From the NCBI GenBank assembly GCA_046156035.1, contig JBJXEW010000044.1, positions 1 through 64,000 of the forward strand: 64,000 bases of DNA. The letters run 5' to 3'. This DNA comes from JAEUIX01 sp046156035. GTDB taxonomy: Bacteria; Planctomycetota; Phycisphaerae; Phycisphaerales; UBA1924. The notes under the pieces were generated by a model that did no database searches, was not told the DNA's origin, and saw nothing but the letters and a program-made list of their open reading frames with translations. Positions 8,877-17,721 of the stretch are shown piece by piece (positions within the stretch are counted from its first letter, which is position 1; each line of letters begins with the position of its first letter). A program made the position numbers and the translations under genes.

Positions 8877-11800
8877 TCAGTCGTCGTCGGTTGTGTCGTC
8901 GGCTGGTGCGGTGGGCCCGAGCATGGCGCACTCCCCCATGCACTGCTTGCCCTGCGGGTAGAGGCCCTTGAGGATGCCTTCGACCGCGGTGTCGATGCGC
9001 TTGCGCACTTTGTCCAGGCGGAGCGCACCCAGGTCCAGCGTGCCGCGCTGGCCGGTGGAGAGGAGCCAGTATTCGGCGGTGCCGGTGAGGGCGGCCGGGT
9101 CGATGCCGCGGCTGTGGGCGACGGCGAGTGCGTAGACGCCCAGTTGCAGGTCGTCGGCCTTGGGCTCGGTATAGCCCTTGCGGGCCTGGCCGGACTTGTA
9201 GTCGATGATGCGCACGCCGCCGGAGGGGAGTTGATCAAGGCGGTCGATGAACGCGGAGAAGCGGTGCTCGCGTCCGTTGCAGGCGTAGGGGAAGGGGTAG
9301 GCCTTTTCGCGCTCCAGGATGTGGTCGGCGCTGTTGTGCAGCCGCTCGAAGACGACGGTGAGTTGGTCGAGCAGGCGTGCGAGAGCGCGCCGGTCGATCT
9401 CGGCATCGTGGGCGGTCAGGCCCAGGAACGCGCGCCGGCCCGCTTCCAGCAGGTCGCTGAGCGTCGGCAGGGGCGTGCCCTCGGCATCTGCCTGTTGAAA
9501 GCGGCCGAAGAACTCCTCCAGCGCTCGGTGCGCGGCCTTGCCCATGTCGATCGCGCCCGAGGGCGACTCGGGCATGCCCAGCACGTGCTTCACAAAGAAG
9601 CATCGGGGGCAGCGTTCGTAATCCTTGATGAGCGAGAACGAGAGCCGCAGTGGCGGGCGGAGCACGGCCAGGCACGGGAGGGATGATGCGGCCGAAGGCT
9701 CGCCCGCGGCCACGCCGCCCAGACGAGCCGCGAGCGCGGCCGTGGCGGCGCGGGCATCGGGTCCGAGCCACGCGGGGGCCGGTGTGCCGGCTTCGACCGC
9801 CGCGATGGCGGCCATCCGCTGTGCGGCTGACTGGAGCGAGCGGGTGATGTCGGCAAACGCGGGTTCGTCGAGAGCAGGGTTGTCGGCTTGCTGCAGGGCG
9901 GACGCGGCAAGCACGCGGGCCTCGCGCCGGGCGTGCGCAAGCGTGTCGCGGCGGTCGGTGCTGCGGCCCGCCAATGCGGGCGGGGTTTCGCCCTCCATGC
10001 CGGTGGGGGCGGTGCGGGCGCCGGGGCCCACGCCCAGGCGTGCTGCGCCGGCGATGATGGCAGCGGAGTCGAGGAGGTCGCCCGCGGGCTCGGCGCCGGG
10101 GTTGCGGAAGAGTTCCTGGAAAAAGTGGGGGCTCGGGCTGGGCCGCTTGGACCACCGCGACAGGAGGATGAGGCGGCGCTTGGCGCGCGTGCAGGCCACG
10201 TAAAAGAGGCGGCGTTCTTCGTCGAGAACCCGGTCTTTGGGCGTGCGCGTGTCGCCCGCGCGGTCATCAAGCCCTTCGGGAAGGCCCTTATCGCGATCAA
10301 CGCGCACGCGCGGGAAAAGGTCCGGCTGAAGGCGCGTGGTGAAGACCGTGTCGAACTCCAGCCCCTTGGCGGTGTGGATGGTCATGAGGGGCACGGCATC
10401 GTCGGCCTCGCCGTTGTCGTCCTGGCGTTCGCCCGCGTCGATGTCGTTCTCTTCAAGGAACGACTGTTCCTGCACGGAGAGGTCGTTGTAGTACGCCCAC
10501 CAGGCCCGCAGGTCGCCCGGTTCGTCCAGGCGGCTTTGGCGCGTGCGCGCGAAGCGGACGACGCGCACCAGCGCGGCGACGCGGGCGGCGCGATCCTTGG
10601 GGGCCAGGAGTTCGGCGTGGGCAAGGTCTGCCGCGCAGATGAGTTGGAAGATGAACTCATCGGCCCGGCCGGTGGCGGCCTGGGGCGCTAGGCTGGTGTA
10701 GAGGCGTGCGAAGGATTGCACGGCGGGCACACTTGGCGCGTGGGCCGCGAGCCAGGGCACAAAGCCGCCGGGGTCGGCTGTGCCGGGTTCTTCGCCCGCC
10801 GATCGAGAGCGCTGGGCGCGATAGAGGTGCTCCCACTGGCTGACACGGTCGGGTGGCACCCCGCGCGGCGGGCGCACCAGCAGGCGGCGCACGGCGATGG
10901 TGTCGTGCGGTTCGACGAAGGACTTGATCCACGCGAGCAGGTCGAGCACGCCCTCTTCCGGGTCGGCCTCTTTCACGACGCGCCGGACGGGGATGCCCTC
11001 GATCTGGAGCGCTGTGGCCACGCGGGCGAGGTCGCCGTGGTTGCGGGCGAGCACCGCGAAGTCTTTCCACGCCAGTTCCGGGTGCTGGTGGCGGCGCGCG
11101 AGGATCATGGCGGCGATGGCCTCGCCGTCGTCCTGATACTTCACGAGTTTCACACCGATCACATGCCCGGCGGGGTCGGGCCCGGTGGCGGCGGGGTCCG
11201 GGCTGGGGCGGCGGATGAGTTTGGTTCTGTCGAAGCGGTGGTGGGCTTCGTCGATCACACGGTTGGCGGTTGCGATGATTGACGGGAGCGATCGGTGATT
11301 GATCTCGAGGCGCACCTTCTTGTACGCGGGCCAGCGGGCCGCGAACTTGTCGAAGGCACGCTCGTCGGCCCCGCGGAAGGCGTAGATGGCCTGGTCGTCA
11401 TCGCCCACCACGCAGAGGTCGGGGTTCTCGGCCGGTGGGGCCAGGAGCGTGAGCAGGTCGATCTGCGCGGCGTTGGTGTCCTGGAACTCATCGACGAGGT
11501 AGTGGCGGTAGTCGGAGCGGACGATGGCCGCGACGCCGGCGTGTTCACGCAGGAGGCGTGCGGGGAGGGTAAGAAAGTCGCTGTACGCGAGCCAGCCGCG
11601 TTTGAGGCGGGCGGCGTCGTAGAGGTCGCGGAGCTGCGCAAGGTGGGTGAAGTCCAGGAGGTGTTCTTCCTGGGCGCGGGCATCGGCGGCATCTTCGATG
11701 CCCTCCCCGCGATCGAGGCGGCCGCGCCAGGCGGCGCAGAAGGCGCGGGCCTGGGCGGAAGAGATGGCGTGGTCGGCGAGCAGGTCGGCCTGGGCCTCGA

Positions 11801-12269
11801 CCCACGCGAGCGTCTCGTCGCGCTTGCTGGCGGTCATCTGCGGGAAGAGGCGGTGCTCGGCGACGAGTTCTCGCAGCAGGCGGCGGCGGCGGGCGGAGTC
11901 GAGCAGTTCGGGCTGACCCGGCAGGCCGAGCATGTCGCCGAATCGTTGGAGCAGGTGCAGGCCGAAGCCGTGGAGCGTGTGCACATGCACACGGTCGGCG
12001 ATGCCGGGGTCGCAGGCATCGGCCAGGCGCTCGCGCATCTCGCCCGCGGCCTTGACGGTGTACGTGAGCGCCACGATGCGTTCGGGCTCGATATCGCGGG
12101 CCCGCACGGCGTGGGCGATGCGGTGGATGATGACGCGCGTCTTGCCCGTGCCCGGTCCGGCCAGCACCAGGAGCGGGCCGGAATCGTGCTCAACGGCCTG
12201 CTTCTGCGCGGCGTTGAGGTTGACGGTGTCGGTGTGTGCAGCCGCGGCAGACGGCGCAGGAGCGCTCAC
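8877..12269 (-). CDS. UvrD/PcrA-type superfamily 1 DNA helicase with C-terminal PD-(D/E)XK nuclease-like domain
   Basis: 1130 residues. Helicase motifs are clear: Q motif LNAAQKQAV, Walker A GPGTGKTR, Walker B DEFQDTN, motif III GDDDQAIYAFRGA, and motif V HTAKGLEFD followed by VACTRAKRRL. The C-terminal 350 residues resemble the RecB/AddB nuclease fold (SLIKDYERCPRCFF, then FSAFIDRLD and RIIDYKSGQA with the Asp and Lys of the active site). Cys residues before the nuclease and a final CMGEC could hold an Fe-S cluster as in AddB-type nucleases (inference). The protein probably unwinds and processes DNA ends in repair. The GTG start at 12269 overlaps the rsmD stop (GTGA), so the two are likely translationally coupled. 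Confidence 0.9.
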   Translation of the reverse strand: MSAPAPSAAAAHTDTVNLNAAQKQAVEHDSGPLLVLAGPGTGKTRVIIHRIAHAVRARDIEPERIVALTYTVKAAGEMRERLADACDPGIADRVHVHTLHGFGLHLLQRFGDMLGLPGQPELLDSARRRRLLRELVAEHRLFPQMTASKRDETLAWVEAQADLLADHAISSAQARAFCAAWRGRLDRGEGIEDAADARAQEEHLLDFTHLAQLRDLYDAARLKRGWLAYSDFLTLPARLLREHAGVAAIVRSDYRHYLVDEFQDTNAAQIDLLTLLAPPAENPDLCVVGDDDQAIYAFRGADERAFDKFAARWPAYKKVRLEINHRSLPSIIATANRVIDEAHHRFDRTKLIRRPSPDPAATGPDPAGHVIGVKLVKYQDDGEAIAAMILARRHQHPELAWKDFAVLARNHGDLARVATALQIEGIPVRRVVKEADPEEGVLDLLAWIKSFVEPHDTIAVRRLLVRPPRGVPPDRVSQWEHLYRAQRSRSAGEEPGTADPGGFVPWLAAHAPSVPAVQSFARLYTSLAPQAATGRADEFIFQLICAADLAHAELLAPKDRAARVAALVRVVRFARTRQSRLDEPGDLRAWWAYYNDLSVQEQSFLEENDIDAGERQDDNGEADDAVPLMTIHTAKGLEFDTVFTTRLQPDLFPRVRVDRDKGLPEGLDDRAGDTRTPKDRVLDEERRLFYVACTRAKRRLILLSRWSKRPSPSPHFFQELFRNPGAEPAGDLLDSAAIIAGAARLGVGPGARTAPTGMEGETPPALAGRSTDRRDTLAHARREARVLAASALQQADNPALDEPAFADITRSLQSAAQRMAAIAAVEAGTPAPAWLGPDARAATAALAARLGGVAAGEPSAASSLPCLAVLRPPLRLSFSLIKDYERCPRCFFVKHVLGMPESPSGAIDMGKAAHRALEEFFGRFQQADAEGTPLPTLSDLLEAGRRAFLGLTAHDAEIDRRALARLLDQLTVVFERLHNSADHILEREKAYPFPYACNGREHRFSAFIDRLDQLPSGGVRIIDYKSGQARKGYTEPKADDLQLGVYALAVAHSRGIDPAALTGTAEYWLLSTGQRGTLDLGALRLDKVRKRIDTAVEGILKGLYPQGKQCMGECAMLGPTAPADDTTDDD

Positions 12270-13216
12270 GCGTTGGCCCTCATGTACCAGTGCACGGCGG
12301 TGGTGCCGTACGCGTGGGTCTCGGGGCCTCGCAGGCCGGGGATGGCCGGGTCACCGGGGGTGCGCTGGGCCTCGGTGATCTCGTGCGCGCCCGTGACCAC
12401 CACGCCGTCATCCTCGGCACCGGCCTCGGCCTCATCAGCCGGCGCGGCGGCGGAGGCCGCGGCCTCGGTGCCGCCCTCGGGCTTGTCGATGCGGTAGAGC
12501 CACTGCGGCGCAGCGGAGGACTTGCCCATGGAGCCGTCGCGTTCGAGTTTTTCCTTGCGGCCATCCGCGGCCAGTTCATCCCAGCGCGGGCGCTCTCGCT
12601 TGTACTTCTTGGGCTTGGTGGTTCGGCGTTTGCCCGTGCCGGCGGCCAGGGCTGCGGGGTTGGGGGCCTCGCCCTCACCCGGCGCGAGGGCGGGGTCCGG
12701 GTCGTGGGAGAAGGGCCAGGGCGTGCGCAGGACAAGGAAACCGTCCGCGGCGAGTTTGGGTGCCAGAGCGCTGGCCTGCTGGCGCACGCGATCCCACCCG
12801 GTCAACTGGCGCACGATCGGGTACGGGGGGTCGAGGAAGATCAGGTCGATGCCTTCGGGTGCGCGGGCAACGATGGACATGCCCAGCGCATCGCCCAGAA
12901 CCACCTGCGCACGATCCGCGCAGCCGAGCGTCTCAATGTTGCGTTCGAGGATCGCCGCGGCGGAGCGGTCGCGTTCGACAAAGAGGCAGGAAGCAGCGCC
13001 GCGGCTGAGCGATTCGAGGCCCAGGGCACCGCTGCCGGCGAAGAGGTCGAGCACCGCCGCGCCTTCGATGCGGGTCCCGAGCATGGAGAAGAGCGACTCC
13101 TTCACGCGGTCGGGCATGGGGCGCGTGGTGAGGCCGGGGAGGGCCTGAATGAGCCGGCGGCGGTATTCACCTGCGATGATGCGCACGGGGCGAGCAAAGC
13201 GGGGCGGGGCGGACAA
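12266..13216 (-). CDS. rsmD: 16S rRNA (guanine-966-N2)-methyltransferase RsmD with a long C-terminal extension
   Basis: The first 190 residues are typical RsmD: VRIIAGEYRRR, RPMPDRVKESLFSML, the SAM-binding DLFAGSGALGLES and the catalytic DPPYP. The enzyme methylates G966 of 16S rRNA during small-subunit assembly (family knowledge). The frame opens at a TTG (13216), but RsmD proteins usually begin at the RIIAGE segment, so the GTG at 13188 is the more likely start. The protein then carries about 120 extra residues that RsmD normally lacks. They are Lys/Arg-rich (KRRTTKPKKYKRERPRW) and then acidic and Ala-rich, and end in HWYMRANA. Its stop overlaps the start of the helicase gene. Confidence 0.88.
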   Translation of the reverse strand: MSAPPRFARPVRIIAGEYRRRLIQALPGLTTRPMPDRVKESLFSMLGTRIEGAAVLDLFAGSGALGLESLSRGAASCLFVERDRSAAAILERNIETLGCADRAQVVLGDALGMSIVARAPEGIDLIFLDPPYPIVRQLTGWDRVRQQASALAPKLAADGFLVLRTPWPFSHDPDPALAPGEGEAPNPAALAAGTGKRRTTKPKKYKRERPRWDELAADGRKEKLERDGSMGKSSAAPQWLYRIDKPEGGTEAAASAAAPADEAEAGAEDDGVVVTGAHEITEAQRTPGDPAIPGLRGPETHAYGTTAVHWYMRANA

Positions 13217-13275
13217 GTCAAGCGGCGGGCCGGCCGGGACGGCGGCGGACTGACAGGCCGGTGTCAGTGCCGGAC

Positions 13276-13938
13276 CTAGCGGACCTCGAACCCGCGGACG
13301 GCGGGGGCCTTGATGCCCGACACGGTGCTCCAGAAAGGCTCGCCCAGGCCGTCAGAGAGCCAGCGGCGGAACTGGCCCTCGGGGTCTTCGCCGTATTGGG
13401 CGAGTGCGGGTCCCCCGATGAAGAGGGAGCGCTGGATGAGCAGGCGGTCTTCGCTGGCGTACTCGGACTCCGCGGCCACACCGGCGAGGGCATCCACAAG
13501 GCGGCCGAAGAGGGCCCGGTCGGCGGCCAGGAGCGTGTCGGCATCTCGCCAGACGAAGTAGCGGTGCTTGACGAGCCCCGCGGAACCAAGGAGGACGCTT
13601 TCCGAGGGGCGTCTGCGCACGGCCTCCATCACGCCGTGCTTGCCCTCGATGTCGCGCTCCAGCCGGCCGGCGTGGGGCATGGCGTGCTCGAGTTGACGGC
13701 AGAAGCCGTCCAGGTCCTTGATGTCGCTGCCGTGCAGCACGAGGGTCTGCGACTGGGCGAGACGCTCGAGGTACCAGGTCATCTCCAGGCCAAAGCGCTC
13801 GCGCAGGGGCGCGTTGGCCGTCCACGCAAAGACGTGCACTTCCTCCAACAGAGCGGCCGCGGCACTGAGCCACTCGGAGGGCTCGTGGCGCACCGCGTCG
13901 TCGGGTGTATGGGGGGGGCTGGAACCTGTGGTGGGCAC
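13276..13938 (-). CDS. Hypothetical protein, 220 residues
   Basis: I do not recognise this family. The protein is soluble, with no signal or membrane segment, a mix of charged and aromatic residues (EMTWYLERLAQSQTLVLHGSD, KHRYFVWRDAD) and a composition that looks coding. The start is a GTG at 13938. It follows rsmD in the opposite sense of reading order (upstream on the minus strand, 60 bp away) and could share its transcript. Confidence 0.65.
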   Translation of the reverse strand: MPTTGSSPPHTPDDAVRHEPSEWLSAAAALLEEVHVFAWTANAPLRERFGLEMTWYLERLAQSQTLVLHGSDIKDLDGFCRQLEHAMPHAGRLERDIEGKHGVMEAVRRRPSESVLLGSAGLVKHRYFVWRDADTLLAADRALFGRLVDALAGVAAESEYASEDRLLIQRSLFIGGPALAQYGEDPEGQFRRWLSDGLGEPFWSTVSGIKAPAVRGFEVR

Positions 13939-14212
13939 GCGGACCTCACTTTCGATGCCCGCATGAAGCGCCGGAGGGCGGCAGGGTGGGAGGGCCGCGC
14001 ACCGGACGAATCATCGAGCAGACACTTCAATCTGCCTTCTGGGGCGTGGAACGCCACAAGTTCGGGTGAAATGTCTGGCAATCGGCCCCAAGGCGAGCCT
14101 TGATCGGGCGGTGTGAGGCGGCATGGGCAGGAGCGGGCGGGCCCCGCCATTGTGCCTGTTTCACCCCGTCCGCCCCGATTCCCGCGAGCGGCAGTGCGGG
14201 TAATCCCGGCTT

Positions 14213-15013
14213 TCAGGGCAGCCGTGTGCGGACGCCGCGGGCGGCGTCGTAGGCCACTTCGACCTCTTCCCGCACCACCACATCGCCCGCGTCTGTCTTG
14301 ACCAGCACATCGGCGGCCTTGCCGGTTTCCTGGTTGATGAGCGGGCGGATGCGCACGCTGCCGCGCGTGAGTTCGACGACCAGCCGAGGGGGCTCGTCTT
14401 CACCCAGGCGCCACTGCGAGACGCGGGCGCGGGTGAGGCCGCCAAAGCGCAGCGCGGCGAGGGTGCCCGCGGAGGCCTCGAGCCAGCCCTTGGGGCCGGT
14501 GCGGAACTCGGCGATGTGAACGGATTCGGGCGCGTCTTCGCCCTCGGTCGGCCCGACGACCGGCGACCACGCGCCGTGCAGCGCGACGCGGCCGAGTGTC
14601 CAGCGGCGCCATTCGACCAGCGCGGCTGGCGGGGTGGCGGATGCGTCGGGCGGGGCCGCCTCGTCTGCGGCGGCGCTGGCGGGTGCAGGGGGTGGGGGGG
14701 GCGGGGCGGCCGGTGTGGCCATGGCGGTGATAGTGAGCGGCACGCCCTCGCGGATGAGTTGCATTTTGGGCGGGGCGGCCGGTTCGTCGGCCGGCGGCTC
14801 TTCCGTCGGCGCGGCTTCGGACGGTGCCTGCGCGATCGCCTCCGCGGGGGACGCGGCGTCCGTTGCGGCCTCGCCGGACATCTCGACCGATGATTCGGCC
14901 GAGGCCTGCTCTGGCGCGGGCGTGGTTTCGTGCAGTGAGCAACCGGCCAGCGAGGTGGCCGCGGCGAGCGAGCAGAAGAAGCGGACGGGGTTGGTTCTGG
15001 CGTACACGACCAT
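14213..15013 (-). CDS. Putative lipoprotein, Pro/Ala-rich, possible FecR-like C-terminal region
   Basis: 266 residues. A lipobox (SLAGC) ends the signal peptide near residue 25. A long Ala/Pro/Glu-rich linker with a run of prolines follows. The last 130 residues are ordered (WRRWTLGRVALHGAW, RLVVELTRGSVRIRP, ADVLVKTDAGDVVVREEV). The RGSVRIRP...VKTDAGDVVV pattern is reminiscent of FecR-type domains, but this is weak. It is probably outer-membrane or periplasmic. It lies 64 bp downstream of a second, similarly built lipoprotein gene on the same strand. Confidence 0.75.
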   Translation of the reverse strand: MVVYARTNPVRFFCSLAAATSLAGCSLHETTPAPEQASAESSVEMSGEAATDAASPAEAIAQAPSEAAPTEEPPADEPAAPPKMQLIREGVPLTITAMATPAAPPPPPPAPASAAADEAAPPDASATPPAALVEWRRWTLGRVALHGAWSPVVGPTEGEDAPESVHIAEFRTGPKGWLEASAGTLAALRFGGLTRARVSQWRLGEDEPPRLVVELTRGSVRIRPLINQETGKAADVLVKTDAGDVVVREEVEVAYDAARGVRTRLP

Positions 15014-15077
15014 GCTGCGGAGTCCTTGGGGAGGCGTGTGGCAGGGGCGCGCGGAGGTCAAGAACGAGCGGAAAGGC

Positions 15078-15914
15078 TCAGGGGGCCTTGGGCACCGGCG
15101 TGCCGGGCGTGAAGGGGTTCTTGCCGGGCTTGACCGCGGCAGGAGGAGCGGGCGGGGGCGTTGGCGGCGACGGCGGCGGCGGTGTGGGAGCGGCCGCGGG
15201 AGGTGATGCCGCGGGAGTTGCTGAAGTTGGCGGTGGAACCGCAGCGACTGGTGCCACCGCAGCGGGGGCGGGGGGGGCGGGGGGGGCCGGTGGGGGCGTG
15301 ATGTCGGGCGCGGCTTCTGGCGCGGCGGGGCTGGCCGCGATCGCTGCCGGGGGGTCCACCGGTGGGGCCACGGGTGGGGAGGCAGGTGCGGGTGTGAATG
15401 TGCCAGCGCGCGAGGCCAGTTGCTCACGCATGCCAGACAGCATGGCCAGAAATTCCGACCCCGATGCGGCGCGCGATGAGGCGGCATCGGGAGCGACGAT
15501 GCCCAGAGATTGGAGCGTGGCGGCTGCGTCTTGCGCGGTTGCGGCCGGTGCGCCAGACGCGCGGACGACGAGGCCCGCGGCCTGACCCACGGACATGGGT
15601 GAACTGTCGGGGGTCGCGGCGGGATCAATGAAGCCGGCGTCTTTGGCGAGGGTGAGGCGGATGGATGCGTTGCCGGGGCGATCGTTGCCGGAGAGGATCA
15701 GGATGCCGCGCATGGCGTCGTCGAAGGTGATGGTGGGCGCGGTGTCGAGCGCATCGAAATAGGCGAGATCGGAGGTCGCGGCGGCCGGGCGTGCGCTGTG
15801 GGTGGGCAGCGTGGAACTGCCGGTTGAGCCGGAAAGTGAGCAGCCCGACAGGGCGGTGCCCGCACTCAGCAGGAGTGCGGCGGGATTGAGTGCGTGGGCG
15901 AGGCGTGCGAACAT
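15078..15914 (-). CDS. Putative lipoprotein with Pro/Ala-rich C-terminus
   Basis: 278 residues. The lipobox is ALSGC near residue 25. A folded-looking region follows (LAYFDALDTAPTITFDDAMRGILILSG, then SIRLTLAKDAGFID), and the last 110 residues are almost only Pro and Ala, like a periplasm-spanning or wall-penetrating linker. No family is recognised. It pairs with the following lipoprotein gene, and both may be one operon that starts in the 275-bp gap before the divergent LuxR-type gene. Confidence 0.75.
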   Translation of the reverse strand: MFARLAHALNPAALLLSAGTALSGCSLSGSTGSSTLPTHSARPAAATSDLAYFDALDTAPTITFDDAMRGILILSGNDRPGNASIRLTLAKDAGFIDPAATPDSSPMSVGQAAGLVVRASGAPAATAQDAAATLQSLGIVAPDAASSRAASGSEFLAMLSGMREQLASRAGTFTPAPASPPVAPPVDPPAAIAASPAAPEAAPDITPPPAPPAPPAPAAVAPVAAVPPPTSATPAASPPAAAPTPPPPSPPTPPPAPPAAVKPGKNPFTPGTPVPKAP

Positions 15915-16189
15915 CGAGTGAACTCCGGATTCCCGAGGACGACCGTGCGGGGCACGGCGAGATGGTAACGCATGGCGGGATGGGGGTTTAGGGCCCCCAG
16001 AGCGCGGTGCGAGCGGGGCATCGTCAGGGGAAAGGTACGTGTTTTCCACCAGTTTTGGGTGGATGGACGATGGTATCGGTGGCATGATAATCCGCAGGCA
16101 CCCACCGCAAAGACGGGAGTGCTGTGTGCGAGTCGCGGCGGGGTGGCGGTTGCGGCCATCGTGGCAGACTTTATGGAAGCGAGTGGTGC

Positions 16190-17059
16190 ATGAAAACCGC
16201 CGTGTCAATGACAACCCACGTGATTGAGTGGGTGTGCCAACTGCCGGGCGTGGCCACCTTGGATTGGTGTGATCGTGCGGCCACCGCGGCGTGCCGGAGT
16301 TATCACCCTGCACGCGGGGTGGTGGTGGCCGGGTCGGTGGACCAGCGGTGTGTGCTCACGCACCTTGAGGCGACAGGGGTTGGCGGTTCTCGTGGGCCCG
16401 ACGGGGAGGCGCTTGCCCGCGCGGAGGCCGAGGGCCTGCGGGAGCAGTTCCGTGACGGCGAGTGGGTGGGGTGGACGTTCGCGGTTCCGCAGCGGGGCGC
16501 GACGGTGGCGGATGTGGTGCGGGTGGCACCGACGGCGGGCCGCCGCAACGCGACGCCGCTGGGTTTGCGGTGGGAGTCGCTGGGCGTGACGGAACTGCTC
16601 GTGGGCGCGGTGGGCTTGCCGGGCCCGACGGGCGGGCGCGTGCTGCTGGCGGAGGTGGGGCTGGTGAATCCGAGCGCGGCGGACTTGGTGCGGCTGCAGA
16701 CGGTGTTCGCGGCGGCGCTGCCGCTGCTGGGTGTCCGCTACGCGCACGCGATCGGGCATCTGCCGGCGGATCGGCACAGTTGGCTCACACCGCGGGAGGA
16801 GACGATCCTGTGGAAACTGGTGGCGGGGAAGAAGGTTCCGCAGATCGCCAATGAACTGCACCGGAGCGTGTACACGGTGCACGACCATGTGAAGAGCCTG
16901 CACCGGAAACTGGGCGCAACGAACCGGGGCCAGTTGGTGTCGCGCGCGCTGGGGCACCTGGGGCCGCTGGTGAGCCAAGCGGCGGACGCGATCGGCGACC
17001 CCGAGGGCGGGCGTGATGAGGCGGCCAGGGCGGTGTCAGGGCGCAGAGACCGGGACTGA
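16190..17059 (+). CDS. LuxR-type HTH transcriptional regulator
   Basis: 289 residues. The C-terminal 65 residues form a GerE/LuxR helix-turn-helix: LTPREETILWKLVAGKKV, then IANELHRSVYTVHDHVKSL and HRKLGATNRGQLV. The N-terminal 200 residues contain no receiver Asp pattern that I can see and may be a GAF/PAS-like sensor (unrecognised). ATG at 16190 was chosen; an ATG at 16208 is also possible. Its 3' end overlaps the convergent lipoprotein gene by 24 bp. Confidence 0.85.
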   Translation: MKTAVSMTTHVIEWVCQLPGVATLDWCDRAATAACRSYHPARGVVVAGSVDQRCVLTHLEATGVGGSRGPDGEALARAEAEGLREQFRDGEWVGWTFAVPQRGATVADVVRVAPTAGRRNATPLGLRWESLGVTELLVGAVGLPGPTGGRVLLAEVGLVNPSAADLVRLQTVFAAALPLLGVRYAHAIGHLPADRHSWLTPREETILWKLVAGKKVPQIANELHRSVYTVHDHVKSLHRKLGATNRGQLVSRALGHLGPLVSQAADAIGDPEGGRDEAARAVSGRRDRD

Positions 17060-17665
17060 GGGCGGCATTTGCCCGGGCACCGTGGGCCGGGCGAGGCGCT
17101 CGCGGATTCTCTCGGCCAGCAGGGCCGCCAAGGCACGATCTTCATCGAACGCAACGATCTGCTCGGCGGGCTCATCACCGGGGCGCAGCGGTGGGCTGGG
17201 GCTCTGTGTGTCTTGCCAGTGGCGGTGGAGCGCCACGCCCGTGGGCTCGGGCCGCCAGCCCGGGCGCTGCCGACGATAGAGCGTGGCCACGATGCGCATG
17301 TTCAGGGGCGAGGTGGCCCTGCGCAGGTCGGTCTGCCCGGGTTCGTCGGGCGCGCTGAAACTGATGCGGACGGAGCGGGCCTGGCGGTTGAAAAGGTCCT
17401 CCACTTCGTTCGAGAGTGAGGTTTGCTCCTGATCCCAGGGTGTGGCCGCGCCGGCCGTGGGCTTGATGGCGGTGGCAAGGATTCCGGCCTGTGCGTCGAC
17501 GCGCTCGAGGATGAAATCAAACTCGCGGAGCACATCGCGAGCGGACTGGAACGCGGCGGGGTAGGTGGCCGACGCGACGTCGAGTTGCGTCTGCGTCGGT
17601 GCGGGGGCGGCGCAGCCGCCGGCGAGGCAAAGGAGGGCAAGGGCGAGCAGGGCGGGGCGGGTCAT
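17036..17665 (-). CDS. Putative lipoprotein, 209 residues
   Basis: ATG at 17665 begins a signal peptide with a lipobox (CLAGGC). The mature part contains FQSARDVLREFDFILERVD, which resembles the pattern in small planctomycete lipoproteins of unknown role; no domain is assigned. It lies 56 bp downstream of the PLP decarboxylase gene on the same strand and overlaps the LuxR-type gene tail to tail. Confidence 0.75.
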   Translation of the reverse strand: MTRPALLALALLCLAGGCAAPAPTQTQLDVASATYPAAFQSARDVLREFDFILERVDAQAGILATAIKPTAGAATPWDQEQTSLSNEVEDLFNRQARSVRISFSAPDEPGQTDLRRATSPLNMRIVATLYRRQRPGWRPEPTGVALHRHWQDTQSPSPPLRPGDEPAEQIVAFDEDRALAALLAERIRERLARPTVPGQMPPSVPVSAP

Positions 17666-17721
17666 GGTGCAAGCGTACCGCCGGGTGGGTCGGCTCGCCG
17701 GGCCGACGATGCGGCGGGTGC

